From positions 1-46,769 of the forward strand of contig JANTFT010000017.1 in assembly GCA_024763275.1 (NCBI GenBank): a stretch of 46,769 nucleotides of DNA. The letters are read 5' to 3'. Source of the stretch: Anaerolineales bacterium (GTDB taxonomy: Bacteria; Chloroflexota; Anaerolineae; Anaerolineales; UBA11858). The notes under the pieces are model-generated. The model saw only the letters and a list, made by a program, of their open reading frames with translations, ran no database searches and had not been told where the DNA came from. This document shows positions 1 through 9,406 of this stretch, one piece after another. Position numbers and translations under genes: made by a program. The first letter of the stretch is position 1, and every line of letters begins with the position of its first letter.

Positions 1-8
1 AGAAGCGG

Positions 9-3000
9 TCAGGCCTTCTCAACCGAGGCCTGGATGCGATCCAGATTACGCGGTTGGAAGGTGAACATACGGTTGACCACTCCAATACGCATATCATCCA
101 TCAGCCGCTGGAACATTTCAAAACCACGGGTCTTATACTGCACCAGCGGGTCCCGCTGGGCGTAGGCTTCCAGACCAATCGCCACCCGGAGAGCCTCCAT
201 TTCTGTAAGATACTCTACCCACAGCTCTGAGATCACTCGCAGGAACAGATCCCGGTAGATATTGTTCAGCACTGAGCGGCCCAGCGACTCCCGAACCTTC
301 CCTTTGACATCCTCCGGAAGATCGCCAATGACCAGGTCGCCAACTCTGGAGAAAGAATCCTGGCCCAGTTCCTGGCGGATTGACTCCCGCAGATTCTCCT
401 CCAGAGAGGAAAGCTGGATATCCTTGAGGCGGATGATCTCATTCAACCCCCAGGCATCCTGGATGGCCAGTCTGGCAATTTCCAGGTGCTGGAGAATCTC
501 TCTTTCAACTTCTTCCGGCGGATAGCCCTTCAACAGCTCGGCCGCATAGAAGGGATAGCGCAGGCGCTGGGTCCTCAGCCAGACACGCCTGTGGCTCTTC
601 TTGTCAAAAGCCGCCTGAAGCCCTTCTGCCATCAAATCCAGGATCTTGACCAGGTCCGAATCAGTCAGCTGGGATCCCTTCAGATCTTTCAGCCCTGCTT
701 CGATGCTTTTTATCACGCGGGCATCTTCAGGGTCGTTGAAATAAGCTTCCTGCCGCCCCCGGAAGTAGTTCCGGACCCGGTCTGAGATCCACCCGGGGAT
801 GGTTTCCCAATCCAGATCCTCCAGCTGATTGTCCTCCACTTCCAGAGACGATCCCAGCAAACGTTCGATCGACCCAACCAGGCGCTTGAACTCCAGGTTA
901 CTGAGCTGATTCTCGATCTGGTCCCTGAGCTCCTGCTCCAACTCCTGGCCGGGGCCTTCAGCCAGCTCCCGGATCTGGGCAGGGTTCAGCTCAAATCTGG
1001 TCCTGGTCAGCTCCCGCAGCTCAGTGAACAGCATCTGGGGATTGACCGGTTCCTCCCTCCCATAGGAGAGGCCTTCAAGGAAGGTATCCAGGATTTCCAG
1101 CCTGGAGTCGAGCTGATCCTGATAGCGGAACTCCAGGTCCCCTACTACCCGGTCCACAGCCTCCTGAATATAAGTCTCTTCCGAGGAAAGCACCTGCTCA
1201 CCCAGTTCTTTCAGGACAGGGAGCAGGCCTTCAGGCTTCAGTTCCGGGTATCTTTTACGGATCTCTTTGATCAGCAGGCGGATCGTAAATGAGGGTACCC
1301 TTTGGTCCGGGAAAGTCAGGGTGGGCTGGATCTGGGTCACCCAGGCCAGCAAGCGCCAGGGGCTGGCCAGATCCGCCAGATCACTCCCTTCCCAGTCGGT
1401 GTTTTCCACCCGGGTCCTCACTTCATCTTCCAGCATGGCAAGTATGTCATCCAGGAGATCCGCCTTCACAAATACGCGGTCCCGCTGCTGGTAGATCTTG
1501 GCCCGCTGGGTATTGAGAACATCGTCATACTCCAGCAGATGTTTGCGGACATCAAAGTTGGCCCCTTCCACGCGGTTCTGGGATTGTTCTACAATGCGGT
1601 CCACCAGAGGGTTGGCAATCGGCAGGGATTCATCCACCTGCAGGCGGGTCATCAAAGCTTCCATTTGCTGACCGCCAAAACGGGCCATCAGCTCATCCTC
1701 CATGGAGAGATAAAAGCGAGACGAGCCGGGGTCACCCTGGCGGGCGGCACGACCCCGAAGCTGGTTGTCGATCCGCCGGGCCTCATGGCGCTCCGATCCG
1801 ATCACGTGGAGCCCTCCCAGCGCTTTGACACGCTCTTTATCGCGCATATGCTTCAGGAAGAAATTGATCTCAGCTTCATATATCCCATAATCCTCTTTGG
1901 GGAGCTGCTTGAGGAGGGCTTCCTGTTCATCCATCGACAGGTCATAAGGGTCCTCTACTCCAGACCTGGCCAGGACCCGGACGACATCGGAGATGATCTC
2001 TTCCGCCAGCTCGCCGCCCAGCTTGATGTCCACACCACGTCCGGCCATGCTGGTAGCGATCATAACCGCCCCGAAGGCGCCGGCTCCAGCAATGATCTGG
2101 CTTTCCTCAGTATGCTTGCGGGCATTGAGCACATTGTGCTCCACACCCCGCTTGAGCACCTGGACCAATCGCTCTTTGTGGGATTCATCCAGCTCCAGGA
2201 TGTCCAGCAGGAGCTGGAGGTTCTCCGGATCGTTGACGTTCAAAGTCAAATCCAGATCCATCTCCTTGACCAGGTTGCGAAGGTTCCCCAGCTTCAGCTG
2301 GTCGAGGGGAGCGTTAAGCGGTCCCAGCTCCGGAATGCGCCGTCCATCTGGAAAACGATCGTGCTTCCGCATCCAGCTTTCCCGGATCATCAGGGTATAC
2401 AGTAAGGTCCGGATGGCAGGACCCTCCAGGCGGTTGGAAAGGTGCTCCGAGTTCTCAACCGAGGTGGTTCCCACCAGCAGGGGACGGCCCATGACATGGA
2501 AGGAAATGATCTCTTCCGTAATTGCCCGCAGCTTGGCTTCCTCGCTGATATAGATCAGATCCGAATAATCCTTTCGCTTCCAGTAGAGGGGTTTTTTGTC
2601 CGGGTCGTTCTTGTCGGCATAATAGGTGTACTCAAAACCGCTGTCGGGTTCTTTGGCTTTCAGGGTCACCAGGGAGGTATCTTCCTGGGCTGCCAGGTAA
2701 TCGAGGTTGGTGGGTATGGCGATGGGATCCAGATTATAGATCTCATTGAACTCTTCCGACTCTGTGACTGCAGTACCGGTCATACCGGAGAGCTTTTCAT
2801 ACATCCGGAAGTAGTTCTGGATGGTGATGGTCGCGTAAGTGACATTTTCACTCTGGACCTTGACATTCTCCTTGGCTTCCACAGCCTGGTGCAGTCCGTC
2901 CGACCAGCGCCGGCCGGGCATCAGGCGTCCGGTGAAATCATCGATGATGACCACCTTGCCAGCCTGAACCAGATAATCCTTATTTCTCTTGAAGATGTAT

Positions 3001-4079
3001 TCTGCCCGCAGAGCCTGCTCCAGGTATCCCAGCAGGCGGGCCTGCTCTGGGGTGATGTTTTCAGGGTTGTCGGGATCTCCAAGAGGCTGTCCCAGCAGCT
3101 CCTCGACATGCATTTCCCCCAGCGGAGTAAGGGTGATATTGCGGTCCCGGATGCTGATCTCATAATCCTCAGGGCGAAGCTTCTTAACGACCGCTGCCAT
3201 GCGGCGGTACCACTCCGGGTCATCGTGGGAAGGGCCGGAAATGATCAGAGGTGTCCTGGCCTCATCGATCAGGACATTGTCAACCTCATCGATGATCGCG
3301 TAGTGATGGCCTCGCTGAACCCGGCTTTCCAGCTGCATTGCCATATTATCGCGCAGATAGTCAAAACCGAATTCATTGTTGGTCCCATAGACGATATCTG
3401 CCTGATAAGCTACCTTCCGAAGCACCGTGTCAAGCTGGTCGCGGTCTTCCTGGGGGTTTTTATTCTCCAGATTGACCAGGAAGGCCTTCTTACCGTGTTC
3501 TGTCCTGGCAGCCATCTGGAGCACGCCCACGCTCAATCCCAGGTAATTGTAAATGGGAGCCATCCAGCGGGCGTCACGGCGGGCCAGGTAGTCGTTGACG
3601 GTGACCAGGTGTACGCCCTTGCCAACCGGCTGGTCATCCAGGGGGATGAATTTCCATTTTTCTGGATCCTCACCCCAGGCAGCCCGGGCTTTTGCGACCC
3701 AGCTTTCTGACAGATCAAGGGCATTCAGATAAAGAGGCAGAGTAGCTGCCAGGGTCTTTCCCTCGCCGGTGCGCATCTCAGCCACAAAACAGCGGTGCAT
3801 GGCAATGCCCCCGATCATCTGGACATCATAATGGCGCTGGCCGACCATTCGCTTGCCTGCTTCCCGGACTGCCGCATAAGCTTCGGGAAGGATATCATCC
3901 AGGGTTTCTCCCCGGGCCAGGCGTCTGCGGAATTGGTCTGTCTTCCCCTGCAGCTCCTCATCAGTCAGGCTTTCATACTTCTCTTCCAGGGCATCGATTC
4001 CCGCTACTTCACGGGAAAGCTCTTCCCGTATTTTCTGATGGGGATCTCCCCCTACCAACCGGACTATTTTCTCTAGCAT
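9..4079 (-). CDS. secA: Preprotein translocase ATPase SecA, extra-long form
   Basis: SecA is the cytosolic ATPase that pushes preproteins through SecYEG. The sequence shows the Walker A GEGKT near residue 107, DEVD, the TPLIISG segment, TSMAGRGVDIKLGG and the arginine-finger region QLRGRAARQGDPG, all in normal SecA order. At 1356 residues it is about 450 longer than the usual 800-900. Extra sequence appears after LYLNALD (about 30 residues), after TTSVENSEHL (over 100 residues), and through the C-terminal helical region. The usual C-terminal CxCxSG zinc knuckle is absent; the protein ends in FQPRNLDRIQASVEKA. The ATG at 4079 has GGTGA upstream and an extended -10 about 70 bp upstream. It is divergent from murJ. 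The identification is certain; the role of the insertions is unknown. Confidence 0.97.
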   Translation of the reverse strand: MLEKIVRLVGGDPHQKIREELSREVAGIDALEEKYESLTDEELQGKTDQFRRRLARGETLDDILPEAYAAVREAGKRMVGQRHYDVQMIGGIAMHRCFVAEMRTGEGKTLAATLPLYLNALDLSESWVAKARAAWGEDPEKWKFIPLDDQPVGKGVHLVTVNDYLARRDARWMAPIYNYLGLSVGVLQMAARTEHGKKAFLVNLENKNPQEDRDQLDTVLRKVAYQADIVYGTNNEFGFDYLRDNMAMQLESRVQRGHHYAIIDEVDNVLIDEARTPLIISGPSHDDPEWYRRMAAVVKKLRPEDYEISIRDRNITLTPLGEMHVEELLGQPLGDPDNPENITPEQARLLGYLEQALRAEYIFKRNKDYLVQAGKVVIIDDFTGRLMPGRRWSDGLHQAVEAKENVKVQSENVTYATITIQNYFRMYEKLSGMTGTAVTESEEFNEIYNLDPIAIPTNLDYLAAQEDTSLVTLKAKEPDSGFEYTYYADKNDPDKKPLYWKRKDYSDLIYISEEAKLRAITEEIISFHVMGRPLLVGTTSVENSEHLSNRLEGPAIRTLLYTLMIRESWMRKHDRFPDGRRIPELGPLNAPLDQLKLGNLRNLVKEMDLDLTLNVNDPENLQLLLDILELDESHKERLVQVLKRGVEHNVLNARKHTEESQIIAGAGAFGAVMIATSMAGRGVDIKLGGELAEEIISDVVRVLARSGVEDPYDLSMDEQEALLKQLPKEDYGIYEAEINFFLKHMRDKERVKALGGLHVIGSERHEARRIDNQLRGRAARQGDPGSSRFYLSMEDELMARFGGQQMEALMTRLQVDESLPIANPLVDRIVEQSQNRVEGANFDVRKHLLEYDDVLNTQRAKIYQQRDRVFVKADLLDDILAMLEDEVRTRVENTDWEGSDLADLASPWRLLAWVTQIQPTLTFPDQRVPSFTIRLLIKEIRKRYPELKPEGLLPVLKELGEQVLSSEETYIQEAVDRVVGDLEFRYQDQLDSRLEILDTFLEGLSYGREEPVNPQMLFTELRELTRTRFELNPAQIRELAEGPGQELEQELRDQIENQLSNLEFKRLVGSIERLLGSSLEVEDNQLEDLDWETIPGWISDRVRNYFRGRQEAYFNDPEDARVIKSIEAGLKDLKGSQLTDSDLVKILDLMAEGLQAAFDKKSHRRVWLRTQRLRYPFYAAELLKGYPPEEVEREILQHLEIARLAIQDAWGLNEIIRLKDIQLSSLEENLRESIRQELGQDSFSRVGDLVIGDLPEDVKGKVRESLGRSVLNNIYRDLFLRVISELWVEYLTEMEALRVAIGLEAYAQRDPLVQYKTRGFEMFQRLMDDMRIGVVNRMFTFQPRNLDRIQASVEKA

Positions 4080-4146
4080 CGCGTCACCTTATAAAATACC
4101 TCCCCGCCAGCTGCTGCTCTCGCGAGGTTGGTCAATTTCTGGAGCG

Positions 4147-4155
4147 ATTATAGCA
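4147..4155 (-). promoter_or_regulatory. Extended -10 promoter element for secA
   Basis: On the minus strand this reads TGCTATAAT, a perfect extended -10 hexamer. No good -35 hexamer is visible 17 bp upstream, as is usual for extended -10 promoters. The implied leader is about 60 nt. Confidence 0.5.
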
Positions 4156-4222
4156 TAACGATATAGATTATTTCTTAGAAGCCCCCCTCTGATCAGCGGG
4201 GTCGCGGCCAGCCAGGTGATGT

Positions 4223-4228
4223 TATAAT
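4223..4228 (+). promoter_or_regulatory. -10 element for a leaderless murJ transcript
   Basis: A perfect TATAAT ends 8 bp before the GTG start codon of murJ at 4237. Transcription from it would begin at or within 1-3 nt of the start codon, leaving no room for a Shine-Dalgarno sequence. The -35 region is weak (TCGCGG near 4202). Confidence 0.5.
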
Positions 4229-4236
4229 CCAAGATT

Positions 4237-5832
4237 GTGAACAATCTTTCCGAACCCCCGGAATTGCTCCCCGCCAACCGTCAAATTGCCCGTGCAGCAG
4301 GTCTGGTAACAGCGGCCTTTGTGCTCAGTAATATTGCCGGGCTGATCCGCCAGATCCTGGTAGCCAACGCCTTCGGTACCTCGGCCCCTATGGAGGCCTT
4401 CAACGCCGCCAACCGCATCTCGGAAACCCTCTTCAACCTGGTTGCCGGCGGGGCGCTGGGGTCAGCTTTCATTCCTACATTCACCAGCTTACTGGCCAGG
4501 GAGAAGCGCGCTCAGGCCTGGAAACTGGCTTCTTCGATTTTCAATCTAATCCTGATCATCCTCACGGTCCTGGCAGGGCTGGCAGCCGTTTTCGCACCTC
4601 AGGTAATCCGCTACGTGATCGCGCCGGGATTTGCGGCTGACCCTGCCAAAGAGGCCCTGGCAATTTCGCTCACCCGTCTGATGCTTCCATCGGCAGTGCT
4701 GTTCGGATTGAGCGGCCTGGTCATGGGCATTCTCAACTCGCATCAAAAATTCTTCATCCCGGCCCTGACTCCAGCCATGTATCAGCTGGGAATGATCTTT
4801 GGGGTGACCGTTCTCTCCCCCTCCCTGGGCATCTACGGACTGGCATGGGGTGTGCTGATCGGGGCCGCCTTCCACCTCCTCCTGCAGCTCCCCCTGCTGT
4901 TCAAGCAGCAGGCTGTTTACACACCGTCGCTGGGTTTAAGATTGGCAGAAGTTCGAGAAGTCGCCCGCCTGATGGGTCCTCGACTACTGGGAGTCGCAGT
5001 GGTGCAGCTGAACTTCTGGATCAACGTCCGCCTGGCATCCCAGCAGCCGGAAGGCAGCGTGACCGCCATCCAGTTCGCCTTTGCCTTGATGCTGATGCCT
5101 CAGGCAGCTATCGCCCAATCGATTGCCACCGCCGCGCTGCCTACCCTATCCACCCAGGTGGCCCAAAAGCGGCTGGAGGATATGCGCGGGAGCCTGGCCG
5201 CGTCCCTGCGGGGCATCCTGCTGCTCTCCATTCCCGCCAGCATCGGTCTGATGGTGCTGCGCCATCCGATCGTTGAGCTGCTTTACCAGCGAGGTGAATT
5301 TACCTCCTACTCGACCAGGCTGGTAAGCTGGGCGCTGTTATGGTACGCCGCCGGCCTGGTTGGGCATGCAATGGTCGAGATCCTTGCCCGGGCCTTTTAT
5401 GCCCTGCATGACACCAGAACACCAGTGCTGGTCGGCATCGCCGCTATGTCACTTAATGTGGTTTTCAGCTATGCTTTCTCCAGCTTGTTTTCCCTCCTGG
5501 ATTGGCTGCCGCACGGCGGCCTGGCCCTGGCAAATTCCCTGGCGACTGCACTGGAGATGACCGGGCTGCTGCTGATCATGCGCAAAAGGCTGACTGGAAT
5601 CAACGGGAAATCCATAAAAGCGGCCCTGCTGACAGCCCTGGTTTCCGGAGCAGCCATGACTGTCGCAATCGTGGCCTGGAGCGCAATCACCACTGACCTT
5701 CCCAACTGGTTCCTGACCCTGGGAGGTATTCTCGTTGGTTTGCTGGTCTATAGTGCCGGTTTGTGGGCTTTTAAAAATCGCGAACTTATGATGGCTGTCC
5801 AGGCAGTCCGGTCTCGGATCATCAAGAACTGA
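4237..5832 (+). CDS. murJ: Lipid II flippase MurJ (MviN family)
   Basis: MurJ flips the peptidoglycan precursor lipid II across the inner membrane. The 531-residue product is almost entirely hydrophobic, compatible with the 14 helices of the family. It has the family's N-terminal pattern AFVLSNIAGLIRQILVANAFG and the GGALGSAFIPTF segment, plus LYQRGEFT and LARAFYALHDTRTPV in the C-terminal half, both typical of MviN. The GTG at 4237 is the first start that includes the amphipathic N-terminus and is preceded almost directly by a TATAAT box, suggesting a leaderless mRNA. It is divergent from secA. Confidence 0.95.
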   Translation: MNNLSEPPELLPANRQIARAAGLVTAAFVLSNIAGLIRQILVANAFGTSAPMEAFNAANRISETLFNLVAGGALGSAFIPTFTSLLAREKRAQAWKLASSIFNLILIILTVLAGLAAVFAPQVIRYVIAPGFAADPAKEALAISLTRLMLPSAVLFGLSGLVMGILNSHQKFFIPALTPAMYQLGMIFGVTVLSPSLGIYGLAWGVLIGAAFHLLLQLPLLFKQQAVYTPSLGLRLAEVREVARLMGPRLLGVAVVQLNFWINVRLASQQPEGSVTAIQFAFALMLMPQAAIAQSIATAALPTLSTQVAQKRLEDMRGSLAASLRGILLLSIPASIGLMVLRHPIVELLYQRGEFTSYSTRLVSWALLWYAAGLVGHAMVEILARAFYALHDTRTPVLVGIAAMSLNVVFSYAFSSLFSLLDWLPHGGLALANSLATALEMTGLLLIMRKRLTGINGKSIKAALLTALVSGAAMTVAIVAWSAITTDLPNWFLTLGGILVGLLVYSAGLWAFKNRELMMAVQAVRSRIIKN

Positions 5833-5844
5833 ACTGCAATGCGC

Positions 5845-6843
5845 TCAAGGGCTGACCAGTACTTCAACGCTGGAAAGGCTTTGAATCCCTGAGAATTGCC
5901 CATCCCGGGCAATCACCTGCACGCGGATCCAGGATGAAGAACCCACCTGGAAGGGAATCTCTCCCTCAAATGAGCGGTACCCCTGACCCAGATCTTCCTC
6001 ATCCACCTCCAGAACCGCGGAGCCAACCAGACTTCCATCCCTGTTGAGGCATTCAACCAGCAGCTCGTCACCCGGGGCAAGGCGGGTTACCCCCTGTACG
6101 GTGAGCAGGTCCCCCTGGATCAAAGTGCTGGCAACAGGCTGCTGGATGATCATATTGGCGTACAGATCGTGAATGGACTTGATTTCCTGCTCTCCCGCTG
6201 ACAGCAGCACGATATCTGTGGTTTCCACAGCTGAGATCCTATTGTAGGGATCCACCGCACTGATTTCCAGCCGGGCGGCTTCCGCTTCCTTGTTGATGTC
6301 AAAGCTGAGATCCAGCTGCAGGTGGTAACCCGCGCTTGTCTCTGCTTCACGGGTGATAGTTTCACGATTGATCAGCCTGCCGTTGTCCCCGTAAAGGGAA
6401 ATCTGGTAAAGCAGATCCTCACCCTTGTCATTGCGGGGAGGAACCAGAAAAAGGTGCAGTGCCAGGGGTGACAGTACCCTGGACAGGCGCCCGGGGCTGA
6501 TGATCTGAATTTCCGCACCCGGAAGGGGATCGGGGACCTTCACCGGTTCAGGTGTGCTCAGGACAATATCCAGAGTGGCCGTGGGAGACTCTTGCGGTGT
6601 CAGGGTAATAGTCGGTGTGTCCGTGACCTCAGGAGTGATTGTAGCCACGTGTGGATCCAGGGTGAAAGTGGGTGGTGGTGTGACCAGACCCCCAGCTACC
6701 AGTGCTTCAGCTGTCAGTTCGATCACTGTAGGCAGCTTTTCTTCTGGAATAAGAGTTGGCAGGGGATCCCCGGTCAAAGCGGAGCAGCCAGCTGACGCCA
6801 GAAGGATCAGGAAAATCGAGACGGAATACCAACGGGAAGACAT
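5845..6843 (-). CDS. Secreted lipoprotein with Thr/Pro-rich linker and Ig-like C-terminal domain
   Basis: I do not recognise a named family. From the ATG at 6843 the protein begins with a lipoprotein signal peptide ending in the lipobox LLASAGC, so it is probably lipid-anchored outside the cell. A low-complexity TP-rich linker (TPTFTLDP, TDTPTITLTPQ, ESPTATLD) follows, as is common in Anaerolineae surface proteins. The C-terminal third has alternating strands and the phrase QQPVASTLIQGDLLTVQGVT, resembling Gmad2-type immunoglobulin-like domains; this is an inference. A longer frame from a TTG at 6903 would overlap the upstream response regulator by 20 nt and put 20 residues before the signal peptide, so the inner ATG is preferred, although its Shine-Dalgarno is poor. 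Confidence 0.75.
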   Translation of the reverse strand: MSSRWYSVSIFLILLASAGCSALTGDPLPTLIPEEKLPTVIELTAEALVAGGLVTPPPTFTLDPHVATITPEVTDTPTITLTPQESPTATLDIVLSTPEPVKVPDPLPGAEIQIISPGRLSRVLSPLALHLFLVPPRNDKGEDLLYQISLYGDNGRLINRETITREAETSAGYHLQLDLSFDINKEAEAARLEISAVDPYNRISAVETTDIVLLSAGEQEIKSIHDLYANMIIQQPVASTLIQGDLLTVQGVTRLAPGDELLVECLNRDGSLVGSAVLEVDEEDLGQGYRSFEGEIPFQVGSSSWIRVQVIARDGQFSGIQSLSSVEVLVSP

Positions 6844-6883
6844 GCGAGGGGTGAATGCCTGCGGCTCGGTCCTTGGGATGGGA

Positions 6884-7249
6884 TTATCCTTCAAATTGCT
6901 CAATCACGGAATAGAGATCATCCAGGGCAACTGGTTTCTCCAGGAACAGTTTCGCGCCTGCCCGGAGCACTTCGTCCACCTGCCCGCTCTCTTCCGGCAT
7001 AGCAGAGATTATGATCACCGGGGTTTTCTTCGTCTTCCTATCGGCCTGGATCTTTTCCAGCAGCTCATATCCGGAGACACCGGGAATGTTGAGGTCCACA
7101 AAGATCAAGTCGTAGCTGTTCTTCTTGATCAGATCCCAACCTTCCAGGGCGCTCGAGGCAATGTCCGCCTGATGATTGGCTAGCGAGACGGCTTTCACAT
7201 ACATTGCCAATGAGTCGGTATCATCATCAACAAATAAAATCTGTCCCAC
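6884..7249 (-). CDS. Single-domain response regulator (CheY-like receiver)
   Basis: This 121-residue protein is a receiver domain with no output domain. It has the acidic pocket DDD at 8-10, the phospho-acceptor D52 in FVDLNIPG, the switch Ser82 (ISAMPE) and Lys105 in LEKPV. It therefore probably relays phosphate by protein-protein contact. Translation starts at GTG 7249, with AAGGAG 8 nt upstream. It lies 55 nt downstream of the M32 carboxypeptidase and just upstream of the lipoprotein gene on the same strand. No histidine kinase is present in the window, so its partner is unknown. Confidence 0.92.
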   Translation of the reverse strand: MGQILFVDDDTDSLAMYVKAVSLANHQADIASSALEGWDLIKKNSYDLIFVDLNIPGVSGYELLEKIQADRKTKKTPVIIISAMPEESGQVDEVLRAGAKLFLEKPVALDDLYSVIEQFEG

Positions 7250-7304
7250 TGATTCTCCTTCCTGTCAAATCAAATTCCCTGTCAGGTGGCGGACAGGACG
7301 GACG

Positions 7305-8810
7305 TCATTCCAGCCCGTAGATCGCGCCAAACTTGCTGTTGAGATAGGCAAGGTATGCGTCTGGTGAGATAGGGGAGCCCACAACTTGCTTGACCAGGTC
7401 CTGCGGCTTGAACTTGGCTCCATGTTGGTGAACGTTTTCCCGGAGCCAGGCCAGCAGTTCGGCGAAGTTCCCCTTTTGGATCTGCCCCGGCAGATCAGGA
7501 ATATCCTGATTGATCTTCTCCCAGAACTGGTTGGATACCAGGTTGCCCAGAGCATAGGTGGGAAAATAACCCAGAATGCCGCCAGACCAGTGCACGTCCT
7601 GGAGCACCCCATCGGCGTCGCTGGGAGGTACAACGCCCAGGTAATTCTCCATGCGCTCATTCCAGGCTGCCGGCAGATCGGTTACTTCCAGATCACCTTC
7701 CATCAAGGCGATTTCCAGCTCCAATCGGAGCATGATATGCAGGTTGTAAGTAGCCTCATCTGCCTCAACTCTGATCAAGGACGGCTCAACCTTGTTGATC
7801 CCTTTGTAGAAAGTGTCCAGATCCACATTGCCAAGCTGGGCCGGGAAGGTTTCCTGAAGCTGGGTGTAGAAGTGAACCCAGAAATCATACGAGCGGCCCA
7901 GCAGGTTCTCATACATACGTGACTGGGATTCATGGATGGCCAGGGATGCTCCGCCGGCCAGGGGTGTCCTGTCCAGGCGCCGGGCAATTCCCTGCTCATA
8001 GATGGCGTGGCCGGCTTCGTGCAGCGTTCCAAACAGGGCGGTGTTGAGGAAGTTCTCGTCAACCCGGGTGGTAATGCGCACATCTCCCAACCCAAAGCTG
8101 GTTGTAAAGGGATGGGCAGCTTTGTCCTGGCGGCCGCGGTTCCAATCATATCCGTATTTGGTGATGGCAGCTTCCCCGAACTGCCACTGCTTCTCGCCGT
8201 TGTAGTGCTGATGCAGGAAGCTGTCATCCACCTGTTCTTTTTCAGCGATGGCTTTCAGCAATTCCACCTGCTTGGGACGCAATTCTGCGAAAATTTCCTG
8301 GACCTCAGCGGTCTTCATTCCTGGTTCGAAGTCATCTAGAAGAGGATCATAGACATGATCATAGGGCGCGAAAAACTCGGCGTACTGCCGGCGCATTTCA
8401 ACGATCTTTTCCAGGTGCGGCTGGAAATGTCCGAAATCATCCTTGGCCCGGGCTTCCTCCCAGGCACCATGCGCCAGCACAGTGACTTTGGTAAATTCCG
8501 CCACATATTCACTTGGCACCCGGGTGGCTTTCTTATACTCGCGTTCAGTCACCCTTACCAGACAGGCATCATCAGAATCAGGATCCAGGGTCTCAGCGTA
8601 GGGCTTTAAATCTTCCAGCAGGGTCCCCACCTCATCGGAAATGAACTTCGTGTGAGCCAGGCTGCTTAAGGTCCCGATCTGGTTGCCGCGGTTCTCGATA
8701 CCGCCGGGCGGCATATTGGTTTGCTGATCCCAATCCAACAGGGCTGTAGCGCCGTGGAGATCGGCCACCACACCCAGAATCTCTTTCAGTTTTGCCAGTT
8801 TTTCTTGCAT
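7305..8810 (-). CDS. Carboxypeptidase Taq (M32 family metallopeptidase)
   Basis: M32 enzymes are cytosolic zinc carboxypeptidases that remove C-terminal residues from peptides. The 501-residue length is normal for the family. The zinc-binding HEAGH is at residues 264-268, followed by the family motifs HESQSRMYENLLGRS and, later, LRLELEIALMEGDL. The N-terminal helices include LLDWDQQTNMPPGG, a strong family signature. The ATG at 8810 has GGGGAG 6 nt upstream. It heads a pair with the response regulator gene downstream. Confidence 0.96.
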   Translation of the reverse strand: MQEKLAKLKEILGVVADLHGATALLDWDQQTNMPPGGIENRGNQIGTLSSLAHTKFISDEVGTLLEDLKPYAETLDPDSDDACLVRVTEREYKKATRVPSEYVAEFTKVTVLAHGAWEEARAKDDFGHFQPHLEKIVEMRRQYAEFFAPYDHVYDPLLDDFEPGMKTAEVQEIFAELRPKQVELLKAIAEKEQVDDSFLHQHYNGEKQWQFGEAAITKYGYDWNRGRQDKAAHPFTTSFGLGDVRITTRVDENFLNTALFGTLHEAGHAIYEQGIARRLDRTPLAGGASLAIHESQSRMYENLLGRSYDFWVHFYTQLQETFPAQLGNVDLDTFYKGINKVEPSLIRVEADEATYNLHIMLRLELEIALMEGDLEVTDLPAAWNERMENYLGVVPPSDADGVLQDVHWSGGILGYFPTYALGNLVSNQFWEKINQDIPDLPGQIQKGNFAELLAWLRENVHQHGAKFKPQDLVKQVVGSPISPDAYLAYLNSKFGAIYGLE

Positions 8811-9010
8811 GAATTCTCCCCGGATCCTTGGCAGCCAGGCAGGCCACCAGGAGGATCATCCCTTATTTGAATTTCCACAGTACTTTAAAACCCTATCATG
8901 ATTCTACTGAAAGGGAATGCTGGTCACCCCTTTTTTTTACACCTCATTTATCATACCATGAGTTTATTCCCCGGGATGGTTTTCAAGGGCTCAGCCCACT
9001 TCTCAAAACG

Positions 9011-9364
9011 CTATCCCCGTTCAGGTTTCCCGGAACCATCTCCCGTTTCCTGCCAGATCCAATCCAGATACTCCCTGCTCCCTCCTGAAATTGGCAGGGC
9101 GATGATCTCCGGGATCTGATAGGGATGCAATTGCTGAACCATGGAAATCAAGTCCTCCAGCTTTGCTGCTCTGGTCTTGATCAGCAGCAGCACCTCCCGG
9201 TCTTCCTGGATCTTCCCCTCCCAGCGGTAGAAAGAAATCAACCCGGGGGAAACGCTCACGCAGGCCGCCAACCTCTCCTCTACTAAAGACCTGGCAATCA
9301 TTTCCCCTCTTTCCAGATCGGGAGCGGTGACCAATACCAGGAGTTTTTGTATGCTTCTCTCCAT
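9011..9364 (-). CDS. cutA: CutA-like divalent ion tolerance protein
   Basis: This small trimeric, PII-like fold protein has been linked to divalent metal tolerance, but its function is debated. The 117 residues contain the family pattern: an N-terminal LVTAPDLERGEMIARSLVEE, the LAACVSV segment, YRWEGKIQEDREVLLLIKT, and the C-terminal HPYQIPEIIALPI with YLDWI. The ATG at 9364 has GGGGAG upstream. It lies between the AhpD-like gene and the M32 carboxypeptidase on the same strand. Confidence 0.95.
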   Translation of the reverse strand: MERSIQKLLVLVTAPDLERGEMIARSLVEERLAACVSVSPGLISFYRWEGKIQEDREVLLLIKTRAAKLEDLISMVQQLHPYQIPEIIALPISGGSREYLDWIWQETGDGSGKPERG

Positions 9365-9406
9365 CGATTTCTCCCCGACAATGACCTCCCGTTTCTCGTG
9401 ACAGAC

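Noticed and set aside
1302-3710. Long open frames on the plus strand (1302-2405, 2442-3710) opposite secA
   Set aside because: They are antisense to an unmistakable SecA and have no recognisable domain; the openness comes from codon bias on the other strand.
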